A DNA stretch of 64,000 nucleotides, from positions 310,001 to 374,000 of the forward strand of contig NZ_CP029495.1 in assembly GCF_003325475.1 (NCBI RefSeq), given 5' to 3'. Each line of letters starts with the position of its first letter. Position 1 is the first letter of the stretch. This DNA comes from Chromobacterium phragmitis. GTDB lineage: Bacteria; Pseudomonadota; Gammaproteobacteria; Burkholderiales; Chromobacteriaceae. The translations under genes were made by a program, and so were the position numbers. The notes under the pieces were generated by a model. That model did not search any database and had not been told where the DNA came from. It saw only the letters and a program-made list of their open reading frames with translations. Below, piece after piece: positions 38,120 to 47,100 of the stretch.

Positions 38120-38839
38120 ATGAGCCCCGTGGCCAACGCCTTCGACATTAAATCCGCCAGCCTCGATTTGCTGGCGCTCATGCTGCGCACCGACAACCTG
38201 GACGAACTGAGCCAGGCGCTGGATGCGCGTTTCGGCGACACCAGCGACGCCCCCGCGGAAGCCTTCGTGCTGGACGTGGAGGCATTGCCCCATCCGGCGG
38301 AGCTGGATCTGGGCCGCTTGTTGCCGCTGCTCAGCCGCCGCGGCATCCGCGCCGTCGCCCTGCGCCACCCGGACAATGCGCTGGCCGCCGTCGCCAGCCG
38401 CTATGGTCTGGCCTTCGCCAACAACGCCGCCCAGCCGCGCTCGGCCCAGCCTCCGGCGGAACCTGCGGCCAAACCGGCCGTCGAACCCCAAGCCGCGTCG
38501 GCTGCGGCGACGATGATCGTCGACCGCCCGGTTCGTGCCGGCCAGCAGATCTACGCCAAAGGCGGGGACCTGGTGGTGTTGGCCATGGTCAGCGCCGGCG
38601 CCGAGGTCATCGCCGACGGCCACATACATGTTTACGCGCCCTTGCGCGGGCGCGCGCTGGCCGGCGCGCGCGGCAACCACAACGCCCGCATCTTCGCCCG
38701 CAGCATGGAGGCGGAGCTGGTCTCCATCGCCGGCGTGTACCGCACGATCGAGCAGGCCCTGCCGGACAGCATCCTGGGCAAGCCCACCCAAATCTATCTT
38801 GAAAACGAGCGCCTGGTGATGACCGCGCTCGGCGAGTAA
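38120..38839 (+). CDS. minC: Septum site-determining protein MinC
   Basis: A 239-residue inhibitor of FtsZ polymerisation. The N-terminal domain (about residues 1-105) is followed by a Pro/Ala-rich linker (about 112-128) and the C-terminal beta-helix domain with VRAGQQIYAKGGDLVVLAMV and GHIHVYAPLRGRALAGA. It works with MinD and MinE to place the septum at midcell. It begins the min operon, and minD follows 20 bases later. Confidence 0.95.
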   Translation: MSPVANAFDIKSASLDLLALMLRTDNLDELSQALDARFGDTSDAPAEAFVLDVEALPHPAELDLGRLLPLLSRRGIRAVALRHPDNALAAVASRYGLAFANNAAQPRSAQPPAEPAAKPAVEPQAASAAATMIVDRPVRAGQQIYAKGGDLVVLAMVSAGAEVIADGHIHVYAPLRGRALAGARGNHNARIFARSMEAELVSIAGVYRTIEQALPDSILGKPTQIYLENERLVMTALGE

Positions 38840-38859
38840 CACTTCCAAAGGAAAGCCAA

Positions 38860-39672
38860 GTGGCAAAAATCATCGTTGTGACATCCGGCAAGGGTGGCGT
38901 AGGCAAAACCACCACCAGCGCGAGCTTCGCCTCCGGCCTGGCGTTGCGCGGCCACAAGACTGCCGTGATCGACTTCGACGTCGGCCTGCGCAACCTGGAC
39001 CTGATCATGGGCTGCGAACGCCGCGTGGTGTACGACCTGATCAACGTGGTCAACGGCGAAGCCAGCCTGAACCAGGCGCTGATCAAGGACAAGCACTGCG
39101 ACAACCTCTATATCCTCCCCGCGTCGCAAACCCGCGACAAAGACGCGCTGACCATAGAAGGCGTGGAGAAGGTGCTGAAGGACCTGGAAGACGCCGGCTT
39201 CGACTACATCGTCTGCGACTCTCCGGCCGGCATCGAGAAGGGCGCGCTGATGTCGCTCTACTTCGCCGACGAAGCGCTGATCGTCACCAACCCGGAAGTG
39301 TCGTCGGTGCGCGACTCCGACCGCATCCTGGGCATCCTGTCGTCCAAATCCAAGCGCGCCGAGGAAGGCCGCGAGCCGGTGAAGGAGCATCTGCTGATCA
39401 CCCGCTACTCGCCGGGACGCGTCGACAAGGGCGAAATGCTGTCGGTGGACGACGTGAAGGAAATCCTGCGCGTGCCGCTGATCGGCGTGATTCCGGAATC
39501 GCAGAGCGTGCTGCAGGCATCCAACTCCGGCACCCCCGCCATCCATCTTAAGGGCAGCGACGTGGCCGACGCCTACGGCGACGTAATCTCCCGCTTCATG
39601 GGCGAAGAGCGCCCGATGCGCTTCCTGGAGGCGCCCAAGGTGGGCATTCTCAAGCGCTTGTTCGGAGGTTAA
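38860..39672 (+). CDS. minD: Septum site-determining ATPase MinD
   Basis: A 270-residue deviant-Walker ATPase with KGGVGKTT at residues 11-18 and a C-terminal amphipathic membrane-targeting helix (GILKRLFGG). It recruits MinC to the membrane and oscillates with MinE. The start codon is GTG at 38860, supported by AAAGGAAAG. The stop is 3 bases before minE. Confidence 0.96.
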   Translation: MAKIIVVTSGKGGVGKTTTSASFASGLALRGHKTAVIDFDVGLRNLDLIMGCERRVVYDLINVVNGEASLNQALIKDKHCDNLYILPASQTRDKDALTIEGVEKVLKDLEDAGFDYIVCDSPAGIEKGALMSLYFADEALIVTNPEVSSVRDSDRILGILSSKSKRAEEGREPVKEHLLITRYSPGRVDKGEMLSVDDVKEILRVPLIGVIPESQSVLQASNSGTPAIHLKGSDVADAYGDVISRFMGEERPMRFLEAPKVGILKRLFGG

Positions 39673-39675
39673 GCC

Positions 39676-39933
39676 ATGTCATTGATCGATATGATTTTCG
39701 GCAAGCGCCAGAAGTCCGCAGCCATCGCCCGCGAACGCCTGCAGATCATCCTGGCGCACGAGCGCAACGGCCGCCACGCGCCCGACTACCTGCCCGCGCT
39801 GCAGCGCGAACTGATGGAAGTGATCTCCAAGTACGTGGCCGTCAATCTGGAAGACATCAAGGTTCAGGTGGAGCGCCAGGACGACTACGAAGTGCTGGAA
39901 GTCAACATCGTGTTGCCGGAACACCAACGCTAA
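39676..39933 (+). CDS. minE: Cell division topological specificity factor MinE
   Basis: An 85-residue protein. The N-terminal helix contacting MinD has AIARERLQIILAHER (residues 16-30) and the C-terminal domain gives topological specificity. Length and motifs are normal. It is followed 3 bases later by oxyR. Confidence 0.95.
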   Translation: MSLIDMIFGKRQKSAAIARERLQIILAHERNGRHAPDYLPALQRELMEVISKYVAVNLEDIKVQVERQDDYEVLEVNIVLPEHQR

Positions 39934-39936
39934 GCC

Positions 39937-40866
39937 ATGACGCTGACCGAACTGCGCTATATCGTGGCGGTGGCGCGCGAGCGCCACTTCGGCCGCGCGG
40001 CCCAGAGCTGCTTCGTCAGCCAGCCGACGCTGTCGATCGCCATCAAGAAGCTGGAAGACGAGCTGGGCATCACCCTGTTTGAGCGCGGCGGCCAGGAAGT
40101 GGCCGTCACCGAGATAGGCGAACGCATCATCGAGCAGTCCCAGCGCGTGCTGGAAGAAGCCGAGGCGGTCAAGCGCCTGGCCGGCGAGCACCAGAACGAA
40201 CTGGCCGGGCCGCTGAAGCTGGGGGTGATCTTCACCATCAGCCCCTATCTGCTGCCCAAGCTGATTCCGGCGCTGCGCATCCTGGCGCCGGACATGCCGC
40301 TGATCCTGGAGGAGAACTACACCTCCCGGCTGGCGGAAATGCTCAAGCGCGGCGAGGTCGACGCCATCATCGTCGCCGATCCTTTCGAGGAAACCGGCAT
40401 CGAGGCCTGGCCGCTGTACGACGAGCCTTTCGTCGTCGCCACGCCCAAAGGCCATCCCTGGGAAAAACAGCCGGCGGTCCAGCCCTGTCAATTGGCCGAG
40501 GAAAGCGTGCTGCTGCTCACCCAGGGCAACTGTTTCCGCGACCAGGTGCTGCAAACCTGCAGCGACCTGTCCAGCCGCCAGAACCACGGCCACAACCTGG
40601 CCAGCGCGCTGCAGGGCAGCTCGCTGAACACCATACGCCACATGGTGGCCAGCGGCATGGGCGTCACCGTGATGCCGGCCACCTCCATCGGCCCGGGCGA
40701 CGAATCCCTGCTGTCCATCATCCCTTTCGACGCGCCCGCGCCGCAGCGCCGCGTGCTGCTGGTGACCCGCAAGCAGTTCTTCCGCAAGAAGGCGATAGAG
40801 ACGCTGCGGCAGGCGGTGTTCCGCTCCGGCCTGCCCGACGTCGTCATGCTGGAAGGCGAGCGCTGA
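39937..40866 (+). CDS. oxyR: Hydrogen peroxide-sensing LysR-type regulator OxyR
   Basis: A 309-residue LysR regulator with an N-terminal helix-turn-helix (AAQSCFVSQPTLSIAIKKLE). The peroxide-sensing cysteines fall at exactly 199 and 208 (CFRDQVLQTC), the same numbers as in E. coli OxyR. It activates or represses oxidative-stress genes. It follows minE by 3 bases, so it is probably cotranscribed with minCDE, as described for Neisseria. Confidence 0.95.
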   Translation: MTLTELRYIVAVARERHFGRAAQSCFVSQPTLSIAIKKLEDELGITLFERGGQEVAVTEIGERIIEQSQRVLEEAEAVKRLAGEHQNELAGPLKLGVIFTISPYLLPKLIPALRILAPDMPLILEENYTSRLAEMLKRGEVDAIIVADPFEETGIEAWPLYDEPFVVATPKGHPWEKQPAVQPCQLAEESVLLLTQGNCFRDQVLQTCSDLSSRQNHGHNLASALQGSSLNTIRHMVASGMGVTVMPATSIGPGDESLLSIIPFDAPAPQRRVLLVTRKQFFRKKAIETLRQAVFRSGLPDVVMLEGER

Positions 40867-40879
40867 AGCTTGACTGAAC

Positions 40880-40903
40880 CGCCGCCCTCCCGGGCGGCGT
40901 TTT
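40880..40903 (+). terminator. Terminator after minCDE-oxyR
   Basis: CGCCGCCC, a TCCC loop and GGGCGGCG are followed by TTTT. The 125 bases from here to 41028 hold only GC-rich sequence, with a weak hairpin near 40971-40996 that may end the convergent cluster. Confidence 0.8.
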
Positions 40904-41028
40904 CACATTGGCCGGCGGCTAGGGGCTGAGTTTTCGAGCACCGCTCTTCGCCCGACTTTCCTGGCGGCGGACGCCGCCGCCGCCGCGGGCCATGCTTCGC
41001 GCCCTGCATTCGCTGGGAATGGCCGCCA

Positions 41029-41727
41029 TCAGAAAAAGCCGGGCAGGCATTGAGGCCAACCCCGGCATACCTCGTCCAGCCAGCCGACCTCCCGCAGCGG
41101 CCCCATATGCCCGCCCCTGCGCTCCAGACGGCGCGCGCCCGCCAGCTCCGCCGACGCCGCTTGCGAGGACGCGTCGGCGATTTGGTCATCCAGGCAGAGC
41201 ACGTAGTGCTGCGGGCATGCCAGCGGCAGCAGCGGCAGGCTTTCCACCAGCAGGGACAGTGGCTCGTAGCCGGCCAGCCGCGAATGGCCTGGAACCGGAT
41301 CCGGCGCGTGCAGCCGGACGGCGAAAGCCTCCTGGTCGACAAGCGCCACCCGCCCCTGCGCCGCGTCCAGCCGGCAGAAGTCCGACATCGACCGCTGCGC
41401 CGTGGCCTGGTAGGCCTCGGCCGCAGACTGCCCGTCCGCGACGGCCAAGCCCGAGATCAACGCCAGCCGGACGCGCTCCGGCACCAGACGCTGCGCCAGC
41501 AGACGGGCCGGGACGGCGCCGAAGCTGTGCCCCAGCAGCAGATAGGGCGGAGGCAGTTCCAGCAAGGCGCGCTGCGCCGCCTCCAAGTAGGCGGCGAAGC
41601 CCAGCTGGGGATCATCTCGCATCGCATCCACGCAGACGAAACGCTCAAAACGCGCCTCCACCGCCGACCACGCCTCCCGGCGCAGGAAAAAGCCGGAGAA
41701 CGCGATGCAGCTGGCAGCCCAGCGCAT
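41029..41727 (-). CDS. Alpha/beta-hydrolase, thioesterase-like (cluster gene 11)
   Basis: A 232-residue protein with the nucleophile elbow GHSFGA near residue 66 and a late His in RRGGHMGPL. An aspartate (CLDDQI) completes a likely triad. It resembles type II thioesterases and small alpha/beta hydrolases of biosynthetic clusters. The start is the ATG at 41727, 5 bases after the MFS gene. It is the last gene of the cluster. It may release the product or hydrolyse mis-loaded carriers; a cluster-specific acyltransferase or cyclase is also possible. Confidence 0.75.
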   Translation of the reverse strand: MRWAASCIAFSGFFLRREAWSAVEARFERFVCVDAMRDDPQLGFAAYLEAAQRALLELPPPYLLLGHSFGAVPARLLAQRLVPERVRLALISGLAVADGQSAAEAYQATAQRSMSDFCRLDAAQGRVALVDQEAFAVRLHAPDPVPGHSRLAGYEPLSLLVESLPLLPLACPQHYVLCLDDQIADASSQAASAELAGARRLERRGGHMGPLREVGWLDEVCRGWPQCLPGFF

Positions 41728-41732
41728 GGCGC

Positions 41733-42965
41733 CTACTCCTGCGCCTGCCGGGCCGGGCTCAAGGCTGGCTCGGCGGACGCGGCGCGGTTGAACAGCGCGA
41801 CCAGCGCGCACACCGCCGCCAGGCCAAGATACAGCGCGCCGCCCCCGAAATGGTCGAGGCACAGCCCGCCAAGCACCGGCGCCAGCGCCGTGCCCAGGCT
41901 GTACAGATTGGACGCGCCGAAATACGTGCCGCGCAGATGATCCGGCGTATTGCGGTCCACCTCCACGCTGAAAGTCGGGAAGGCGATCAGCTCGCCTACG
42001 CTGAGTATGAACGTCGCCAGGATGAACGCCGCCAGGCTGCTTACCGGCGCCGCGGCGAACAGCAACTGCGACGCGCCCATCAACGCGACGCCGATCACGA
42101 TGCGCTGCCGCGGCCGCAACGGTTCCATCATCCGCAAGATGGGGAACTGGCCGAAGATCACGGTGGCCGCGTTGACCGCCACCAGCGTGCTGATCATCGC
42201 CATCAACTGCGGCGCCCGGCTGCGCGTCAGATATTGCACCAGGCTGGAATCGAAATTGGCGTAGACGAAAGCCATCGCCACATTGGACAGCAGCAGCAAC
42301 AGGAATACCCGGTCCCGAAACACCTGTCCGCAGGCCGCCGCGAAACCCGGCCTGGCGCGTCCCGCCTGCGGCGCCCGCGGCGCGCTGTCGCGCAGCTTCG
42401 CCACCAGCAGCAGCCAGTAGCCGACGTAGACGCAGGCCGTGACCGAAAACGCCCATTGCTTGCCGGAAAGCCCCAGCCACACGCCGATCAGCGCGCCGAC
42501 CGCCACTCCGGCGTTGATCATGAAGTAGCGGACATAAAACGCCAGCTCTCTGTCTCTGGCATCGGCGATCTTGTCTCCCAGCAGCGCCTTGGACGTGGAC
42601 TCCAGGAGCGCGTTGCCTATCGCGACTCCCGCTATCGCCAGCAGGTAGACAGCGGGATGCTCGGCCAGCGCCAGCCCGAAGAATGCGATCGCCCCCAGCG
42701 CGCAGCCGGCCAGGATCACCTTCCGGCGCCCCACCCGGTCCGAATGGTAGCCGGACATCAGCCCCGCTGCCGCGCCCAGCAGGCTGGCGCAGGTCAACAT
42801 CATGCCGATGCTGGTCGCCGACAGATGAAACTTGCGGTACAGGATCACCGCCAGGAACGGCCACACCATGAAGTAGGCCATCCGGACCAGGAAGGTGCCG
42901 GCCAGAACCAGGTGGATCTCCGGAGTCAGGCCGCGGAAACGCTGCCAAGTGAACACACTCGCCAT
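41733..42965 (-). CDS. MFS transporter (cluster gene 10)
   Basis: A 410-residue protein with twelve predicted helices and the MFS loop motif SGYHSDRVGRRKVILAG between helices 2 and 3. It probably exports the cluster product and may give self-resistance. It is 35 bases downstream of the TauD-like gene and 5 bases upstream of the hydrolase. Confidence 0.88.
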   Translation of the reverse strand: MASVFTWQRFRGLTPEIHLVLAGTFLVRMAYFMVWPFLAVILYRKFHLSATSIGMMLTCASLLGAAAGLMSGYHSDRVGRRKVILAGCALGAIAFFGLALAEHPAVYLLAIAGVAIGNALLESTSKALLGDKIADARDRELAFYVRYFMINAGVAVGALIGVWLGLSGKQWAFSVTACVYVGYWLLLVAKLRDSAPRAPQAGRARPGFAAACGQVFRDRVFLLLLLSNVAMAFVYANFDSSLVQYLTRSRAPQLMAMISTLVAVNAATVIFGQFPILRMMEPLRPRQRIVIGVALMGASQLLFAAAPVSSLAAFILATFILSVGELIAFPTFSVEVDRNTPDHLRGTYFGASNLYSLGTALAPVLGGLCLDHFGGGALYLGLAAVCALVALFNRAASAEPALSPARQAQE

Positions 42966-43000
42966 GAATGCTCCAAATCAGGATGGTTTCGCCGCGCGGC

Positions 43001-43960
43001 TCACGCCGTAGCGGCCTGCCTCACGCCGCCGCGCAACACGCCGGCCCGCACATCGTGGAACAGCGGCAGGAACGCCGGCGGCAACGGCCGGGTGTACTCG
43101 CTGGCCAGCCAGCACCGCAGCAGGCAGCGCGTGTGCGCCTCGTCGTCGCGGAAGGCGTGTCTCGAATGCAAGGTGGTGTGGTTGTTGCACAGCGCCACCA
43201 CGCCCTTGTCGAATACCACTTCGGCGGCGATGCCCGGCTGATTGACCGCCTCATCCGCCGCGTCGAGCAGGCGGACCGCGTCGGCCGGTAGCTGGATGCC
43301 GTGCCGCAGCACAGACTCGTTGAACTTGCGGATATAGCGGAAAACGAAGCCGGCCCCGGAGTCGGACAGGATGGGCAGCTGGACGTAATCCTCGCCGCCC
43401 TCCCCCCGCAGATCGTGCGGCAGGGGCCGGGTCAGCAGCGCCGAAAGATCAGGATGCTTATCAGCGATCCACTCCGCCACCCAAGACGAGGAAACCACGC
43501 GGAATTCGCCGCCGCTGGCGGCCGGCGACCAGCAGGCGAGGCAGGTGACGTCGGCGCGGTCGGAGTGGAAAGCCAGCTCCTGGTTGGTCATGTGGCCGCG
43601 CTGCGGCGCCATCAGGCTGTCGGTCACGCCCTCGTCCCGCACCTCTTTCAGCGTGTCGCCGCGCAGGTTGATCGGCACCGGCATGCCCAGCCAGCGGCAC
43701 CAGGCCTGGAAGGTCCGGTAGAACGCCTGCCGCGGCAAGTCCCGCAGCGTCGGGCTGGCGAAAGCCAGCGCGCCGCTCCCCTGCTCCAGCATGCGGTGGA
43801 TGGCAGCGCGGCAGGCCTGCAGCCGCGGTTGCAACAGCGCAGCGTCATCCCCGCCGGCCAGCGCGACGAGCGAGTATTCGATATCGGCCAACAAGGCGGC
43901 ATCGGGCCGGATGGCGGCATCGCCGGTCCAGGCCTTCGGCCTTTGGTGCCAGTCATTCAT
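43001..43960 (-). CDS. TauD/TfdA-family Fe(II)/2-oxoglutarate dioxygenase (cluster gene 9)
   Basis: A 319-residue enzyme. The iron ligands appear to be His and Asp of AFHSDRAD and a distal His in NNHTTLHSRHAFRDDEAH, followed by the Arg-containing HTRCLLRCW segment. The family includes clavaminate synthase, VioC and AsnO, which hydroxylate or oxidatively cyclise amino acids. The start ATG at 43960 overlaps the stop of the asparagine-synthetase-like gene (ATGA). The substrate is unknown; a free or carrier-bound amino acid is likely. Confidence 0.8.
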   Translation of the reverse strand: MNDWHQRPKAWTGDAAIRPDAALLADIEYSLVALAGGDDAALLQPRLQACRAAIHRMLEQGSGALAFASPTLRDLPRQAFYRTFQAWCRWLGMPVPINLRGDTLKEVRDEGVTDSLMAPQRGHMTNQELAFHSDRADVTCLACWSPAASGGEFRVVSSSWVAEWIADKHPDLSALLTRPLPHDLRGEGGEDYVQLPILSDSGAGFVFRYIRKFNESVLRHGIQLPADAVRLLDAADEAVNQPGIAAEVVFDKGVVALCNNHTTLHSRHAFRDDEAHTRCLLRCWLASEYTRPLPPAFLPLFHDVRAGVLRGGVRQAATA

Positions 43961-45567
43961 TGCAAATGCTCCGCGAAAGCCTGCCGCCACAACAGCAGGG
44001 TTGTCAAAGTGAAGGCGTCGCCTGCGGCCATGCTCCGCACCGCGTCCGGCGACAGGCGGGCCAGCCCCAGCCCATGCAGCGCGTCCAGCCCGTTCGACAG
44101 AAAGCCGCGCATCTCGTCCACCACCCCGGGCCACTGCGAGAACGGCAGCCGGAAGTGGCGTTTTTTTTCTATCGGGTAACTCGGCAGCCGCCGCCTGATC
44201 AGTTCCTGCAGCGGCGCCTTTTGCCTCAGTCCCTCCAGCCTGGCGCGCCCCAGGCCGCGCGCCCGAGCGGGCACGCCCCCATGAAGGAAAGGCAGCCGGG
44301 CCTCTATGGTTTGCGACATCAGCAGGTGGTCGGCCCGCCTCAGCAGCGGCTCAAGCGAGTAATGGAGATCGAAACGCCAGACGGCTTCGTCCAAACCGTC
44401 CGCGCACATCTCCCCGGTCGCCTCGTCCACCCGCGCCAGGGCGGCGGCCTCCAGCTCCGGGGCCAGCCAGGCGGCCCTGGCGGAGAAGTCGCCGAAATAC
44501 TGGGCGGCCAGTTGCCGCGGCGTCAGCTCGAAGCCGCTCTCGGCCATGGCCAGGTGGCGGGGATAGCCCCAGAACAGCTCATCCGCCCCCTCGCCCAGCA
44601 ACACGCAGTAATAGCCGTGCCGGCGCACCAGTTCGGCCAGTTCCTGGTACATCAGGATGCTGGACATCCGCGTCGGCGCAGAAAAATTGCGCACCGCCCG
44701 CCGGGCCAGCGCCCAGAAATCGCCGCCGGCGACCCGGCACACATGCAGCGCCCGCTGCTGGCCCGGATGGTCTCCGCTGTCGGCCACTTCCACATGGAAC
44801 TTGGCCGCGCCGTCCGGCAGGTAGGAGTTGAGCAGATTGGAATCGATGCCGCCGCTCAGCAGCAGGCCGACATCGCGGAAGGTATGCGAGCATTTCGCGA
44901 CCGAGCTGGCCAGCGCCTCCTCCAGCGCCTCCTCCCGCTCCGCCGCCGCCGTCCGCAGTGGGCTCAGGCGCGGCGCCCGGTGCGGCTCGCACATGTCCAG
45001 GCTGAGCAGAGTGCCCGGCGGCAGCAGCCGGATGCCTTCGAACATGGTGCGATAGCCCAGCACCGCGCCGGTCGCCGCGACGTCGGCCACCGATGCGCGG
45101 TCCAGTTTGCGCGGCCCCAGCAGCCGCAGCAGGGCCGGCAGCTCGGACGCGAAGGCGAACTCGCCCCGATCCGGATCGTGCCAGTAGTACAGCGGCTTGA
45201 TACCCAGCGCGTCGCGCCCCAGATGCAGCCTCGCGCCGGACGGCTCCAGCAGCGCGAACGCATACATGCCGTCGGGAAAGTCTCCTCCCTCGCGCAGCGC
45301 GTCGATCAGCAGTCCGACCTCGGCCGGCAGTCCGCCGACCGCGCCGCGGTAAATCTCGCCGTTATAGCTGGCCAGCCAGCCGTCGACGCGAGGCGGCAGC
45401 GGATAGTCGTCGCGGCTGGACATCGGCAGCCGCGTCATGCCTAGCCGGAGCAGGCCGGCCTCAGCCTGCCCGCGGTCGAACGGACCGCGGTGCTCCAATT
45501 CGCCCAGCGCCCGGTCGAAAAGCGCGCCGTCCACGCGTCCCGACACACATCCCAGAATGCCGCACAT
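43957..45567 (-). CDS. Asparagine-synthetase-like glutamine amidotransferase (cluster gene 8)
   Basis: A 536-residue two-domain enzyme. The N-terminal Ntn-glutaminase domain starts MCGILGC with the catalytic Cys2 intact. The C-terminal synthetase domain has the PP-loop LLSGGIDSNLL and GEGADELFWGYPRH. It should adenylate a carboxylate and transfer ammonia from glutamine, making an amide. Beta-lactam synthetases share the fold but lose Cys2, so an amide-forming role is favoured over ring closure. The start at 45567 is 4 bases after the ligase stop. A primary AsnB cannot be excluded, but the cluster context argues for a dedicated role. Confidence 0.82.
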   Translation of the reverse strand: MCGILGCVSGRVDGALFDRALGELEHRGPFDRGQAEAGLLRLGMTRLPMSSRDDYPLPPRVDGWLASYNGEIYRGAVGGLPAEVGLLIDALREGGDFPDGMYAFALLEPSGARLHLGRDALGIKPLYYWHDPDRGEFAFASELPALLRLLGPRKLDRASVADVAATGAVLGYRTMFEGIRLLPPGTLLSLDMCEPHRAPRLSPLRTAAAEREEALEEALASSVAKCSHTFRDVGLLLSGGIDSNLLNSYLPDGAAKFHVEVADSGDHPGQQRALHVCRVAGGDFWALARRAVRNFSAPTRMSSILMYQELAELVRRHGYYCVLLGEGADELFWGYPRHLAMAESGFELTPRQLAAQYFGDFSARAAWLAPELEAAALARVDEATGEMCADGLDEAVWRFDLHYSLEPLLRRADHLLMSQTIEARLPFLHGGVPARARGLGRARLEGLRQKAPLQELIRRRLPSYPIEKKRHFRLPFSQWPGVVDEMRGFLSNGLDALHGLGLARLSPDAVRSMAAGDAFTLTTLLLWRQAFAEHLQ

Positions 45568-45571
45568 GGCC

Positions 45572-47053
45572 CTATCCCTCCACGCCGGCCAGCGCCAGCA
45601 GGCCCTTGCGGTCATACTTGCCGGCGCCGTTGCGCGGCAGCTCCCCCGGGCACAGCACCACCTGGCGCGGCGCGCGCGCCACGCCCAGCTCGCGGGACAG
45701 GAAGTCCTGCAGGCCGGCGGCGCCCTGCTCCGGCTTGACCCGGGCGAAAGCGATGTAGTCCTCGCCGTAAAGCTCGCAATCCACCTTCAGGCTGCACGCC
45801 TCTATCACCTGCTCGTGGTTCAGCAGCAATTCGTCGCACTCCACCAGGTGGAACAGATTCCCGCCCTTGTTGATCGTGCCGTCGCAGCGGCCGACGATGT
45901 AGCAGCAGCCGTCGGCGTCGAAATAGGCGAGGTCCCGGGTGTCCAGCCAGCCGTCGCTCACCACGGCGGCGGTCAGCCCCGGATTGTTGACATAGCCTTC
46001 GAACAGGCTGGCAGTCTTCACATGCAGCCGGCCCTGGCGCATCGGCTCCGTGACCGGCAGGCCGTCTTCGCCGGTGAGCTTCAGCTGCAAGCCGACCGCC
46101 GGACCGACGGAGTGGGTGTAACGCCGGCCGTCGAAATGGCCGAACAGGAAAGCGAAGCCGCATTCGCTCAGGCCATAGATGTTGGCCAGCGGCGCGAACG
46201 CCTGCTGGAAGCGGCGCTGGATCTCCGCATCCAGCCGTGCCGACCCGGCCACGCACAGCAGCTGGTCCGCCCCGAAAGGCTGCTCCAGCGCCTGCCCTTC
46301 CTTGACGATGTAATTGGCGATCGGCGGCACGATGTACAGGAAATTGACCTGCCACTGCTTCACCAGCTGCCAGAAAGCGGCCACGTCGAAGTAGGCGAAC
46401 TGGGGCAGGATCACCGTGCTGCCGCCATGCAGGATCGGGAACAGGAAATGGATGCCGAGAATGCCCAGCCCGCTGACGCGATAGAAACAGCCGGAGCGGG
46501 TGTGCGGCCCCAGTCCCAGGCACTGCCCGCCCAGCCGGTAGGCGTACAGCATCGCCGCCTGGCTGAGCTCGATGCCCTTGGGTTTGGAGGTGGTTCCTGA
46601 GGTGAAGACCACCACCCGGCTGCGCGCGGACAGCGCCTCATCGGCGGCGAAGCCGTCGGCGGGGCGATCAAAGTCCAGCGGAACGCACAGCTCGGACAGG
46701 GCGTCGACGCAAGGCTCCGCGCTCAGCAGATGCCGCAGCCCCATCTCGCGGATGACGGCGTTCTTCGCCGCCAGGCCCCACTCCGGGTCGAGCAGCACCA
46801 CGTCGCGCCCGCTTCGGATCACCGCGTAAATCAGGCACAGGCACTCGTAGCGGGTGGACAACAGCACGCCCACCGCCTGGCGCGGCAGCGCAGACAGCTG
46901 GCCGGCCAGCGAGTCGATCAATTCGTTCGCCTGCCGGTAACTGTGGCTCGTCTCCGCGCCGGGCCGGCTCGCATCCAGCACGAAGCATTTATCGGGGCTG
47001 CGCGCCGCAGTGAGCGCCACCGCCTGGTCCAGTGAAGTGAAATCGCCGAGCAT
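45572..47053 (-). CDS. Stand-alone AMP-forming acyl/aryl ligase (cluster gene 7)
   Basis: A 493-residue ANL-superfamily adenylation enzyme with FTSGTTSKPKG (near residue 150), IYGLSECGF, DTRDLAYFDADGCCYIVGR and the C-terminal catalytic Lys region NGAGKYDRKG. The A4 region (GLGILGIHFL) lacks the Asp that binds the amino group in NRPS adenylation domains, so the substrate is probably a carboxylic acid without an alpha-amino group. The free carrier protein at 49222 is its likely partner. It lies between the methyltransferase and the amidotransferase. Confidence 0.82.
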   Translation of the reverse strand: MLGDFTSLDQAVALTAARSPDKCFVLDASRPGAETSHSYRQANELIDSLAGQLSALPRQAVGVLLSTRYECLCLIYAVIRSGRDVVLLDPEWGLAAKNAVIREMGLRHLLSAEPCVDALSELCVPLDFDRPADGFAADEALSARSRVVVFTSGTTSKPKGIELSQAAMLYAYRLGGQCLGLGPHTRSGCFYRVSGLGILGIHFLFPILHGGSTVILPQFAYFDVAAFWQLVKQWQVNFLYIVPPIANYIVKEGQALEQPFGADQLLCVAGSARLDAEIQRRFQQAFAPLANIYGLSECGFAFLFGHFDGRRYTHSVGPAVGLQLKLTGEDGLPVTEPMRQGRLHVKTASLFEGYVNNPGLTAAVVSDGWLDTRDLAYFDADGCCYIVGRCDGTINKGGNLFHLVECDELLLNHEQVIEACSLKVDCELYGEDYIAFARVKPEQGAAGLQDFLSRELGVARAPRQVVLCPGELPRNGAGKYDRKGLLALAGVEG

Positions 47054-47100
47054 GATCCTCCCTACCTTTTATCGCCGACCGTTCCTATCGCCCGCACCGC

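Noticed and set aside
40971..40996. GGC/GCC repeat run as a functional repeat or cluster terminator
   Set aside because: It is short and GC-rich without a T run, and compatible with base composition alone.
41728..42948. Long open frame reaching back from the terminal hydrolase through the MFS gene
   Set aside because: It is an out-of-frame reading of the transporter gene. The hydrolase starts at 41727 with normal family length.
43001..45567. Beta-lactam pathway (beta-lactam synthetase plus clavaminate-synthase-like oxygenase)
   Set aside because: The synthetase-like protein keeps the catalytic Cys2 that beta-lactam synthetases lose, and no carboxymethylproline or arginine-derived precursor enzyme is present.
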